A stretch of DNA of 6,277 nucleotides from Pseudomonadota bacterium (GTDB lineage: Bacteria > Pseudomonadota > Gammaproteobacteria > Halothiobacillales > Halothiobacillaceae), in NCBI GenBank assembly GCA_021795795.1, contig JAJYPA010000487.1, positions 1 to 6,277 on the forward strand, written 5' to 3'. Below, in pieces: positions 1-5,656 of the stretch. Within the stretch, counting starts at the first letter, position 1, and the number at the start of each line of letters is the position of its first letter. A program made the position numbers and the translations under genes. The notes beneath the pieces are model-generated. The model was not told where the DNA came from and made no database searches. It worked only from the letters and a program-made list of their open reading frames with translations.

Positions 1-12
1 ATACTTCTTCAT
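1..12 (-). CDS. 5' end of an unidentified gene (first four codons only)
   Basis: Read on the minus strand, an AAGGAGG Shine-Dalgarno (19-25) sits six bases before an ATG at 12-10, followed by codons for K, K and Y before the window ends. The strong ribosome binding site and good spacing are the only evidence. The gene lies just downstream of the thioredoxin gene in the same direction, so the two may be co-transcribed. Nothing can be said about the product. Confidence 0.5.
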
Positions 13-18
13 GATGAT

Positions 19-25
19 CCTCCTT
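19..25 (-). promoter_or_regulatory. Strong Shine-Dalgarno for the gene leaving the left edge
   Basis: AAGGAGG on the minus strand is a near-perfect anti-16S match, six bases before the ATG at 12-10. It is the main reason to call a gene start at the edge. Confidence 0.5.
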
Positions 26-37
26 GATCAGAACCAA

Positions 38-121
38 TTACATCGCCAGCATCCTTGCCAGCACCACTCCTCTTATCGGACTAAACCCATCATTGCCTGT
101 AATATCAGACGGAATGAGGCA
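38..121 (-). pseudogene. In-frame remnant of the thioredoxin C-terminus after the TAG stop
   Basis: Reading on in the same frame past the TAG at 124-122 gives 27 sense codons and then TAA at 40-38. They include an I-P pair followed by SDI, then GNDG, then RGVVLARMLAM. TlpA-like proteins end with a cis-proline (xIPxxFLID), a D/N-x-G turn and a final LRGxxLxxxL helix. The order of these pieces matches, but the spacing is several residues short. This suggests a small internal deletion created the stop in a once full-length gene. The match is by eye only. Confidence 0.4.
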
Positions 122-514
122 CTAGGCTGAGGCGGTTGGGTCCTGCCAGGCCGCACCGTTGCATACCTGTGGCCAGACAATCCCTTTTCGTTTGGCGACA
201 CGAAGCATTTCCGTGGGATCGTTATCCAGACTGATTCCCACGAATCCAACGCCTTTTTTGGAAAAAATCTTGTAGTCTTTAACCACGGTAGGCGCTTCCA
301 TCATGCACGGATGGCACCAGGTGGCCCAGAAATCAACCACCAGCAGGTGCCCCTTCAGCATCGTCCCGTTAATTTGCCCGCCGCCCACCGTACGCCACGC
401 AATGTTCACACGGTCGCCTGCGGAGAGTGCCGCAGCGCGATGCGCCACCATGACGGTCAACAGGATGGTCAGTGAAACGGGAAACAGATTTTTTCTTCCG
501 TACAATATGCTCAT
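122..514 (-). CDS. TlpA-like periplasmic thioredoxin, C-terminally truncated
   Basis: The 130-residue protein begins with a signal-peptide-like segment: R7/K8, a hydrophobic stretch at about 10-24, and an AxA-type site near residues 27-29. A thioredoxin fold follows. The segment LLVVDFWATWCHPC (57-70) holds the redox pair C67/C70 in a WCHPC motif, and FVGISLDND (91-99) is the next strand typical of TlpA/ResA proteins. Family members reduce or shuttle electrons to disulfides in exported proteins, for example in cytochrome c maturation. The protein stops at residue 130, just where the family normally continues into the cis-proline loop and the last two strands, so about 40 residues are missing. 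The codons after the TAG still resemble that tail (see the next entry), which suggests recent damage. The ATG at 514 puts the signal peptide at the N-terminus, although its Shine-Dalgarno is weak. It may be non-functional or misfolded. Confidence 0.75.
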   Translation of the reverse strand: MSILYGRKNLFPVSLTILLTVMVAHRAAALSAGDRVNIAWRTVGGGQINGTMLKGHLLVVDFWATWCHPCMMEAPTVVKDYKIFSKKGVGFVGISLDNDPTEMLRVAKRKGIVWPQVCNGAAWQDPTASA

Positions 515-548
515 GATAAATCTCGCATGTAGAGTTTATGACTCTTAG

Positions 549-577
549 ATAATAACACCTTCCTTGGGTAAAAGCAA
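549..577 (-). promoter_or_regulatory. Candidate sigma70-type promoter of the thioredoxin gene
   Basis: On the minus strand TTGCTT (577-572) lies 17 bases from TATTAT (554-549). The -10 matches consensus at 5 of 6 positions and the -35 at 3 of 6. Transcription would start about 28 bases before the ATG at 514. This is sequence inspection only. Confidence 0.3.
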
Positions 578-596
578 TTTCAAATGGCAATTTTTG

Positions 597-763
597 GGTG
601 TGCCCGTTTTTATCGGGAACCTGAAAAAGCACATGCGTGCCGACAGGCACGCCCCTGGAGCGCGGGTGTCCTCACCCGCTTTGGTTCGGCAACGTTACCT
701 GCATAAGAACATAAACCCCTGTTCTGCAAGCAGTTTGCCAATCCCGATAAAAACGGGCACACC
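597..763. repeat. 167-bp intergenic element with 22-bp terminal inverted repeats and nested hairpins
   Basis: Positions 597-618 and 742-763 are perfect inverted repeats of 22 bases (core TGCCCGTTTTTATCGGGA). Inside, 635-641 pairs with 646-652 (GCGTGCC/GGCACGC, four-base loop), and 662-668 pairs with 673-679 (GCGGGTG/CACCCGC, four-base loop). A weaker AGAAC/GTTCT pair lies further right. The whole unit could fold into one branched hairpin in DNA or RNA. It carries no plausible gene. The layout resembles a MITE or REP/BIME-type dispersed repeat. No clean target duplication is visible: the flanks are AT-rich, with only short similar words (CAATTTTT at 588-595, CAAATTTT at 765-772). Confidence 0.65.
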
Positions 764-768
764 TCAAA

Positions 769-780
769 TTTTATCGGGAA
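769..780. repeat. Extra partial copy of the repeat arm
   Basis: TTTTATCGGGAA here repeats 608-619 of the left arm in direct orientation, six bases outside the 22-bp right arm. It may be the edge of a second, truncated copy of the same element. Confidence 0.35.
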
Positions 781-1149
781 TCGTTGGTATACCGTGTCCG
801 TATTACGAACCGCGTCTACCGTGATTTTTCTGAATTTGGATAATAGGCATGCATGAGAAGCAGGCCGTTTTTTTTACTGCGACGGCAGGGATCTTTTATT
901 TTCCGGCAGTTGAGACGCCAGGCACGGGCTGGCGGGCTACGCACTACGTCAGTCGCATAAAGGGAGTGATGACGCTTGAAAGAGGAGATTTGGAATTTGA
1001 GGATTTGAGATTTTAGACCTGGCGCGGCGGGCGCTGCGCTCGGTTCCGATAGGCGACTCTTGCCGCAGCGGGATTGCGGCGTCTGTGCCGAAATGCGAAC
1101 TCGGACGTGTAGCGTTGCATTTACTCATGGAGTTATTGACAAGCATTTA
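781..1149. other. Intergenic stretch without a recognisable gene
   Basis: No reading frame here has both a start signal and a protein-like composition. There are two short stem-loops, at 916-934 (CGCCAG/CTGGCG) and 1062-1080 (GCCGCA/TGCGGC), each with a seven-base loop. A purine-rich stretch of repeated GATTTG/GAATTTGAG-like words lies at about 981-1014. A 15-codon frame at 969-1016 lies within that stretch but is not supported as a gene. Confidence 0.5.
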
Positions 1150-1178
1150 ACGACAAGATTGCCCGAAGAGTATATAAA
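1150..1178 (+). promoter_or_regulatory. Candidate promoter upstream of the DNA methyltransferase
   Basis: ACGACA (1150-1155, 4 of 6 to TTGACA) is separated by 17 bases from TATAAA (1173-1178, 5 of 6 to TATAAT). It would give a leader of about 120 bases before the ATG at 1305. It is the best pair in the gap but remains weakly supported. Confidence 0.28.
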
Positions 1179-1271
1179 ACTGGCTGGCTGACGGCGGCTC
1201 TATGGTTGACCAGAGAGGGGATTGGCGTTGCCGGGTCGGGAGCGGCTGTTGAGTCGGCTTTGTGCGGCGGT

Positions 1272-1290
1272 TATGCTGGCGGCCAGCATA
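1272..1290 (+). promoter_or_regulatory. Perfect hairpin abutting the methyltransferase ribosome binding site
   Basis: TATGCTGG (1272-1279) and CCAGCATA (1283-1290) form an eight-base stem with a three-base loop, CGG. The stem ends exactly where the Shine-Dalgarno GAAGGA (1291-1296) begins. In mRNA it could gate ribosome access. In DNA the near-palindrome could be an operator, for example for self-repression or a controller protein. Which of these applies cannot be decided from sequence. Confidence 0.5.
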
Positions 1291-1296
1291 GAAGGA
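1291..1296 (+). promoter_or_regulatory. Shine-Dalgarno fixing the methyltransferase start at 1305
   Basis: GAAGGA lies eight bases before the ATG at 1305. The earlier in-frame ATG at 1206 lacks such a site and would add 33 residues of Gly/Ala-rich sequence read through the hairpin, so 1305 is preferred. Confidence 0.6.
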
Positions 1297-1304
1297 TTCA
1301 ACGC

Positions 1305-2261
1305 ATGGCCAGCGAAGCACAATTGACCCAATTGTCCGGTATTACTGAGGCTCCTGCGCGCCATCGGGTAGCGAAGCCGCCGCGTGTTTCCGGCCTGAGA
1401 GCGAAAAAACTTATTTCCTTTGGCTGGTATGGCGGCAAATTTTCCCATCTTGACTGGCTGATTCCGTTGTTGCCTTCATGCCACCACTATTGCGAACCGT
1501 TCGCCGGATCGGCGGCGGTGTTGCTGAATCGATCGCCATCGGCCATTGAAACTTATAACGATCTGGATGGTGAGGTCTGCAATTTCTTCCGCGTACTGCG
1601 CGAGGAAAAGCAAAAGCTGGTTGAAGCCATTGGCCTGACGCCATTCGCGCGGGAGGAATTTGCTCTGGCGTGTCAACTCGATCCTGAATTGTCACCGTTG
1701 GAAAGGGCCCGTCGATTTTATATCCGCGCACGGCAGGTCCGCACCGGACTGGCCCAGACCGCGAGTATTGGCCGCTGGGCAAATTGTAAAAATACCAGTC
1801 GGGCCGGAATGAGTGGCGTTATCAGCCGATGGCTTGGCGGCGTGGCCATGCTGCCGGAAATTGCGACCCGGTTAATGCGGGTGCAAATTGAAAATCGTCC
1901 CGCGATTCAAATTGTCAATCTTTATGACTCGCTGAATACGCTTTTTTATTGTGATCCGCCTTACGTACATGAAACACGTGGCGACACGAAGGCCTACGGC
2001 TACGAAATGACGGATTCGCAACATCGCGATCTGGCCACTGCGCTGAATGCCGTGCGAGGAAAAGTTGCAATTTCCAACTATCCTTGCGCGCTGATGGATG
2101 AGCTTTATCCCAAGGGCAAATGGTGGAAGACTGTTATTTCCCCCAAAACGAATCATTCGACGAAAGGCAAACGGATTGAGGCGCTGTGGACGAATTATGA
2201 AATTTTAAAACATTCTAAAGGAAAACCCGATACCAATGGACATCTGTTTCAAGATTCTTGA
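1305..2261 (+). CDS. D12-class N6-adenine DNA methyltransferase (Dam-like)
   Basis: This 318-residue protein transfers a methyl group from S-adenosylmethionine to adenine N6 in DNA. The order of motifs is that of the alpha (D12, Dam-like) class. FGWYGGK (39-45) is motif X, EPFAGSAAV (64-72) is the SAM-binding motif I, YNDLD (84-88) is the following acidic loop, DPPY (217-220) is the catalytic motif IV, and VAISNY (254-259) matches motif VI. Residues 105-205 form the region that usually carries target recognition. The WYGGK form of motif X is, as far as I recall, common in phage-borne and mobile methyltransferases. Length and motifs are complete, so it should be active. GATC specificity cannot be assumed. 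The next gene starts inside its last codons, as in methyltransferase-restriction pairs. That partner is destroyed, so the enzyme is now probably an orphan. Confidence 0.93.
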   Translation: MASEAQLTQLSGITEAPARHRVAKPPRVSGLRAKKLISFGWYGGKFSHLDWLIPLLPSCHHYCEPFAGSAAVLLNRSPSAIETYNDLDGEVCNFFRVLREEKQKLVEAIGLTPFAREEFALACQLDPELSPLERARRFYIRARQVRTGLAQTASIGRWANCKNTSRAGMSGVISRWLGGVAMLPEIATRLMRVQIENRPAIQIVNLYDSLNTLFYCDPPYVHETRGDTKAYGYEMTDSQHRDLATALNAVRGKVAISNYPCALMDELYPKGKWWKTVISPKTNHSTKGKRIEALWTNYEILKHSKGKPDTNGHLFQDS

Positions 2262-2407
2262 GGATTCGTATAAAAGGACGGTTCAGCGGTCGGCGAAGTC
2301 CTTTATCGCCGATAGAGGCGCCAGGGAACGCATTGAGGTGGTCGCATTATGCTTAAAAAATCGGGCGGGTGTCCGGGCGCTTCTTGCAGGCCTGTTGGCA
2401 AAAATTC
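2236..2407 (+). pseudogene. 5' fragment of a gene coupled to the methyltransferase, probably its restriction partner
   Basis: An ATG at 2236 lies inside the methyltransferase gene (26-base overlap, different frame), with AAAGGA at 2217-2222 as a rather distant ribosome site. The 57 native residues look like real protein: MDICFKILEDSYKRT, then a charged helix (ARERIEVVALCLKNRAGVR) and ALLAGLLAKI. The IS66 left end begins in codon 58, and the frame runs 18 more residues into the IS before TGA at 2461-2463. The ERIE...NRAGVR...LLAKI pattern reminds me of the N-terminus of uncharacterised proteins, probably restriction endonucleases, encoded next to adenine methyltransferases; this is recollection, not a search result. 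The family usually continues for another 100 or more residues, so this copy should be inactive. Confidence 0.55.
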
Positions 2408-2424
2408 GTAAACGTCTCGCCAAC
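2408..2424 (+). repeat. IS66 left terminal inverted repeat
   Basis: This 17-base repeat matches the right end with one mismatch at position 10 (T here, C there). It begins in codon 58 of the truncated plus-strand gene. Confidence 0.9.
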
Positions 2425-2686
2425 TACAGGTGGGTGATTTTCGCTGGCGGGCAGAATTCGTGAGTTATTTTCTCCGCCATGGTTGTCCAACTCCAGCAAC
2501 ATGTCCTTACGGAACCCTTGGCGGTTTACCACTTGGGGGCTTTGTTGCGGAATAATGTCTGGTTCAAGTAGGTGTGGGGTTGTCGCGCAGTGTGAGCGGC
2601 TTGATATGCGTGTGCTGATTGTGATCAGGGATATTTGGCCCCGGGCAGTGTACAGGCCCATGGCCAGGCCGGGCAGCCCGAATGGA
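2425..2686. other. Non-coding left end of the IS
   Basis: About 260 bases separate the stop codon of tnpC from the left inverted repeat. A minus-strand frame crosses it (part of 2353-2919) but has no ribosome site, runs out through the IS end, and overlaps the conserved tnpC C-terminus. A CTGGCGGG word at 2444-2451 recurs on the minus strand at 5634-5627 near the other end, possibly a subterminal transposase-binding repeat. No convincing terminator was seen. Confidence 0.5.
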
Positions 2687-4513
2687 TCAGGCCGCCACGG
2701 ATTGGCTTGTCGGTGTTGGGGAATCTGTTGCCACCGGTGTTGGTATTGCCGAATCAGGTTTTGCCTGTTTGGTACCGATGGCTTGAGAGGCCGCTTTCCA
2801 TCGGTCCGGCAGTAATTCATCGAGCTTGTCTGGCGGCACTCCCGAATCCTCCGGTTCTTTCGGTAATTGCGGCAATCGGGTAAGCACATCCCGCAGGTAG
2901 GACCATGGTTCCACACCATGGCGTTTGCAGGTGCTGATCAGGCTGTAAAGGATTGCCGCCGTGGTACCACCCTTGTCACTGCCTACAAACAGCCAGTTTT
3001 TCCGGCCAATGGCCACGCGGCGCAGGGCATTCTCCGCAGTGTTGTTATCAATGTTCAGTCGGCCATCAGTAATGTACATACACAAGGCATCCCATTGGTT
3101 CAGGGCATAGGTGATGGCTTCACCCATGGGACTCTTGGGTAAAATATGTCCACCATTTTCCCTTTGGCTGGCCAGCAGCCATTTTTTGAATGCCTCCAGC
3201 CTTGGCTTGGCCAGCGATTGGCGTAATTCCGCCCGTTGTAGAGCGTCCAGTCCTTGGGCATCAGCATCCCTCTCCACCGCGTAAAGCAGCTTGATTTGCG
3301 CCAAGGCTTCAGCACTGGCCCGGGGATCGCTATTCCGGGCGTCATAGAATTTTCGTCGGGCATGGGCCCAGCAGGCCACCTCCACGACTTTCCCTCCGGC
3401 CTGGCCCAGATAAATGCCGTCATAGCCGCTGAATGCGTCCGCCTGAAGATAGCCACTCCAATCTCCCAGGAAGGCCATCGGCCCATCGCGTTTGCGACTC
3501 GGCGTATAATCAAAGAGCGTGTAGGGATATAAGGGGTCTCCCACATACACCCAGAAGCGGGCGGTATGTTTGCCTCCGGTACCCGGTTCCAGGGCATCCA
3601 CCGGGGTGTCATCGGTATGAATCACTGCGGATTGCCGTGCCAGTTCTTTCATCCGGTCATACAAAGGGCTTAATGCCACTGCCGCCTGTGCCGCCCAGGC
3701 GCAGAGGGTGGAGCGGGATAAGGTGATGCCATTGCGTTCCAAGATGCTTTCCAGACGATACATCGGCAGGTGATCGGTATATTTGCTCACTACCACATGG
3801 GCCAGCAAGCCCGGAGCCGCCAAGCCCTTTTCAATGGGAGCCAGAGGCTTTTCCGCCAGGGTAATCTGTGCCCCCTTGGCATTCTGCTCGCAGGTCTTGC
3901 AGGCGTATTTGAGTTGAATGTGCTGCAAGACGGTAATTTTGGCGGGCAGATAGTCATACTGTTCGCTGACATCCTGGCCAATCACAGACCGCATGATTCC
4001 GCAGCATGGGCAGAGCTTCTGGTCTTCCGGCAGGTCATGGATAATCTCCTGACGGGGTAAATCCGCCGGAGCCTTGCTCCGGCCATGCTTGTGGCGGTTC
4101 TTGTTATTGTCTGGGGTGGGTTCCGGCTGGGCAACCGGTTGGGCAATCGGTGCCGGTTCCGGACGTGGTTGTAATTGGTCCATGATGTCCCGGAACAGGG
4201 ACATGTCGTTATCGTTGATCTTTTCACTGGAACGGCCATAAAGTTTACGCAGCAGACTTTGAATCTGATGGTGCATGTGCTGATTCTTGCGTTCCCGTTC
4301 CTCCAGACGTTCGAGCAACTCAATAATCATGGCATGGCAGCCGGGAACATCGGCGGGCAGGCTTTGCCCCACACCAGCGGCCAGAGTTTTGGCGATGTTG
4401 GCGGCGGAAGCGGATAAATCCAAAGAAGTTGTTGAAGCGGTGGTGGCCAAAGCCGCCGAATCGCCTGACTGGACAGGGGGAAGAGGAACTGAATTTTGAA
4501 CATCCGTGCTCAC
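2687..4513 (-). CDS. tnpC: IS66 transposase TnpC (DDE type)
   Basis: This is the catalytic transposase, 608 residues from a GTG at 4513. The domain order is standard for IS66. A low-complexity Ala/Ser-rich N-terminus is followed by a short coiled-coil helix (about 63-88) leading into LRKLYGRSSEKI. Next come a Pro-rich and basic linker (about 116-153) and an IS66 zinc finger with cysteine pairs C168/C171 and C205/C208. The RNase H-like DDE domain has HTDD (D301 or D302), QADAF (D359), CWAHARRKF (381-389) and DNNTAENALR (E494). The IS66 C-terminal helix ILYSLISTCKRHGVEPWSYLRDVL ends the core. The last 35 residues or so are a Pro/Thr/Ala-rich tail beyond the usual end. The start is uncertain: an in-frame TTG at 4549 adds 12 residues, and neither site has a good Shine-Dalgarno. 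Confidence 0.93.
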   Translation of the reverse strand: MSTDVQNSVPLPPVQSGDSAALATTASTTSLDLSASAANIAKTLAAGVGQSLPADVPGCHAMIIELLERLEERERKNQHMHHQIQSLLRKLYGRSSEKINDNDMSLFRDIMDQLQPRPEPAPIAQPVAQPEPTPDNNKNRHKHGRSKAPADLPRQEIIHDLPEDQKLCPCCGIMRSVIGQDVSEQYDYLPAKITVLQHIQLKYACKTCEQNAKGAQITLAEKPLAPIEKGLAAPGLLAHVVVSKYTDHLPMYRLESILERNGITLSRSTLCAWAAQAAVALSPLYDRMKELARQSAVIHTDDTPVDALEPGTGGKHTARFWVYVGDPLYPYTLFDYTPSRKRDGPMAFLGDWSGYLQADAFSGYDGIYLGQAGGKVVEVACWAHARRKFYDARNSDPRASAEALAQIKLLYAVERDADAQGLDALQRAELRQSLAKPRLEAFKKWLLASQRENGGHILPKSPMGEAITYALNQWDALCMYITDGRLNIDNNTAENALRRVAIGRKNWLFVGSDKGGTTAAILYSLISTCKRHGVEPWSYLRDVLTRLPQLPKEPEDSGVPPDKLDELLPDRWKAASQAIGTKQAKPDSAIPTPVATDSPTPTSQSVAA

Positions 4514-4649
4514 ACATATATATACGAACGAGACTGGAAAAGGTTGCAAAAAAAGATTAAAAAAAAGAATTATTTATTTTTGTTTTCTGGGGCCGCCGCG
4601 CGGCGGAACAGCCACTGATGTTATAAACATTTGCGCCATCCATGTGCCA
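4514..4649 (-). other. tnpB-tnpC junction with T-tracts and a GC palindrome
   Basis: On the minus strand the tnpB stop overlaps an ATG (TGATG at 4652-4648). The spacer then carries a perfect 14-base palindrome CCGCCGCGCGGCGG (4606-4593), an A-rich stretch, and two T-runs of eight and seven bases separated by AATC (4566-4548). A frame from the ATG at 4643 is open up to a TAA formed by the end of the T8 run. Loss of one T there would join it to the tnpC frame. Confidence 0.4.
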
Positions 4650-5072
4650 TCAGTCTGTTGCTACAGGCATCGCTGGAATGGATGGCGTCGCAGGTTGGGC
4701 ATGATTCACCAATCGTTTGCACCGCTTGAGACTCTTGAGGTCCACACCATCCAACAGCATGGCCAATTCACTCGCCCGCATCTGAATCCCCCCGCCCGGC
4801 GACTCCGACGGCGGCAGACGGAACGTCCCCTCCTCCAGCCGCTTGTACCAGAGGGCCAGGCCATCCCTGTCCCAATACAGGATTTTGATGCGGTCCCTGC
4901 GACGACTCAGGAAGATGAACAGACTCCCGGAGAAAACATCCTGCTGATGCGTCTGGCGGGCCAGTTCAGCCAGGGTGTCAAACCCCTTGCGCATGTCCGT
5001 CGCATGGGTGCATACATACAACCGGACGTTATGTGATTGGTCCAATTCAGAAAGACTCGGCAACTTCAACAT
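4650..5072 (-). CDS. tnpB: IS66 accessory protein TnpB (IS66 Orf2)
   Basis: This 140-residue protein belongs to the IS66 Orf2-like family, needed for transposition of IS66 elements though its biochemical role is not settled. The family signature is clear: VRLYVCTHATDMRKGFDTLAEL (16-37), then GSLFIFLSRRRDRIKILYWDRDGLALWYKRLEEGTF (49-84). The ATG at 5072 overlaps the end of tnpA (TGA at 5068-5066), which implies translational coupling. GGGAGAGGA just upstream supplies a ribosome site. A longer in-frame start at 5198 would lie wholly within tnpA and adds residues unlike the family. The C-terminal tail is Pro/Ala-rich and ends IPAMPVATD, echoing IPTPVATD near the end of TnpC. Confidence 0.93.
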   Translation of the reverse strand: MLKLPSLSELDQSHNVRLYVCTHATDMRKGFDTLAELARQTHQQDVFSGSLFIFLSRRRDRIKILYWDRDGLALWYKRLEEGTFRLPPSESPGGGIQMRASELAMLLDGVDLKSLKRCKRLVNHAQPATPSIPAMPVATD

Positions 5073-5575
5073 ACATCCTCTCCCAGGCTGCCTGGTGGTT
5101 CCATGCGTTCCAAAACCCGTATCACTTCTGCCAGGCAGGTCGGTACGGCGGCATTGCCGATCACAATACGCCTGGAACCGCAGACCATGATCTGCCATGC
5201 GCTGGTGATATTCAGGCCATGATCCGGTGCGGAATCGGGCCGTTCCACCGATGAATCCGCCACGAGGTGTATGGGAGAAAAGAATTCCCGCACTTGAGTG
5301 GAAGCCTTTCCGGAACGCTCCGGCGGCAAGATCGCAGAATGTTGAAAGTTTGCCGAATTGGCCGGAACCGCCAGATTGGACGGTTTGCCTGCGGAACTCC
5401 GCGGCGGAACACCTTTACCCAAAAAACGAACCTTCCATGCGTTGAGCGTTTGAGAACTGAGCTTCTCACGACGGGAAAAGGCCGCCACGGTTAAACCGCT
5501 TTCCCGCCAAAGCTGTACCGCTTCACCCCAAAATGCGCGGCGTTCTTCCATCGATAACCCATCCCGCTGATTCAT
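5066..5575 (-). CDS. tnpA: IS66 accessory protein TnpA
   Basis: This 169-residue protein is the first gene of the IS66 operon. The N-terminus (about 9-51) is a helix-turn-helix of the transposase-8/IS66 type, with ERRAFWGEAVQLWRESGLTV followed by AAFSRREKLSSQTLNAWKVRF, presumed to bind the IS ends. A poorly conserved Pro/Ser-rich linker (about 53-120) separates it from a short C-terminal block, CGSRRIVIGNAAVPTCLAEVIRVLERM (132-158), which matches the usual IS66 TnpA ending. The start is well fixed: AAGGAGT (5587-5581 on the minus strand) lies five bases before the ATG at 5575. Its stop overlaps the start of tnpB. Confidence 0.9.
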   Translation of the reverse strand: MNQRDGLSMEERRAFWGEAVQLWRESGLTVAAFSRREKLSSQTLNAWKVRFLGKGVPPRSSAGKPSNLAVPANSANFQHSAILPPERSGKASTQVREFFSPIHLVADSSVERPDSAPDHGLNITSAWQIMVCGSRRIVIGNAAVPTCLAEVIRVLERMEPPGSLGEDVC

Positions 5576-5580
5576 TGATG

Positions 5581-5587
5581 ACTCCTT
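5581..5587 (-). promoter_or_regulatory. Shine-Dalgarno of IS66 tnpA
   Basis: AAGGAGT on the minus strand, five bases before the ATG at 5575. It is the only strong ribosome binding site in the IS, consistent with downstream genes relying on coupling. Confidence 0.6.
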
Positions 5588-5639
5588 GTTCTATCAATGA
5601 ATCAAAATTTACCACGCTATGATATTCCCGCCAGATGGG

Positions 5640-5656
5640 GTTGGCGGGACGTTTAC
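5640..5656 (-). repeat. IS66 right terminal inverted repeat
   Basis: Read on the minus strand from 5656, it matches the left repeat at 16 of 17 positions. It replaces the mcrC reading frame exactly after a complete Asp codon. Confidence 0.9.

Larger units (their letters stand above)
2408..5656 (-). mobile_element. Complete IS66-family insertion sequence (3,249 bp)
   Basis: The ends are defined by terminal inverted repeats GTAAACGTCTCGCCAAC (2408-2424) and, on the minus strand from 5656, GTAAACGTCCCGCCAAC (16 of 17 identical, about 21 of 26 if extended). IS66-family ends typically start with GTAA(G/A)CG. Between them are the three family genes, tnpA, tnpB and tnpC, all on the minus strand and all with open frames. 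IS66 elements normally make 8-bp target duplications. Here the flanks are AAAAATTC (2400-2407) and GTCTTTAT (5657-5664), which do not match. The element therefore probably sits at a deletion or recombination junction, not at a simple insertion. It looks intact and may still be mobile. Confidence 0.93.

Noticed and set aside
969..1016. Short frame MTLERGDLEFEDLRF on the plus strand with a purine-rich upstream region
   Set aside because: Only 15 residues, made largely of repeated GATTTG-like words; could be the eroded start of a gene but nothing downstream supports it.
1136..1141. Perfect TTGACA that looks like a -35 box
   Set aside because: No reasonable -10 lies 16-18 bases downstream; the pair ACGACA/TATAAA nearby fits better.
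949..1146. 65-codon minus-strand frame in the intergenic gap
   Set aside because: No ribosome site, unlikely composition, and no recognisable motif.
2353..2919. 188-codon open frame on the minus strand across the left IS end
   Set aside because: It overlaps the conserved C-terminus of tnpC in another frame, crosses the IS boundary into flanking DNA, has no ribosome binding site and resembles no family I know.
3100..3612. Long frames inside tnpC on both strands
   Set aside because: They are shadows of the well-supported transposase frame, rich in Trp, Arg and Pro, with no family features.
4593..4606. GC palindrome next to T-runs as a terminator between tnpB and tnpC
   Set aside because: On the minus strand the palindrome is followed by an A-rich stretch and the T-runs come about 27 bases later, so it does not fit an intrinsic terminator.
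5599..5612. GTAAATTTTGATTC (minus strand) as the right IS end
   Set aside because: It begins with GTAA but does not match the left end; the repeat at 5640-5656 matches 16 of 17 bases.
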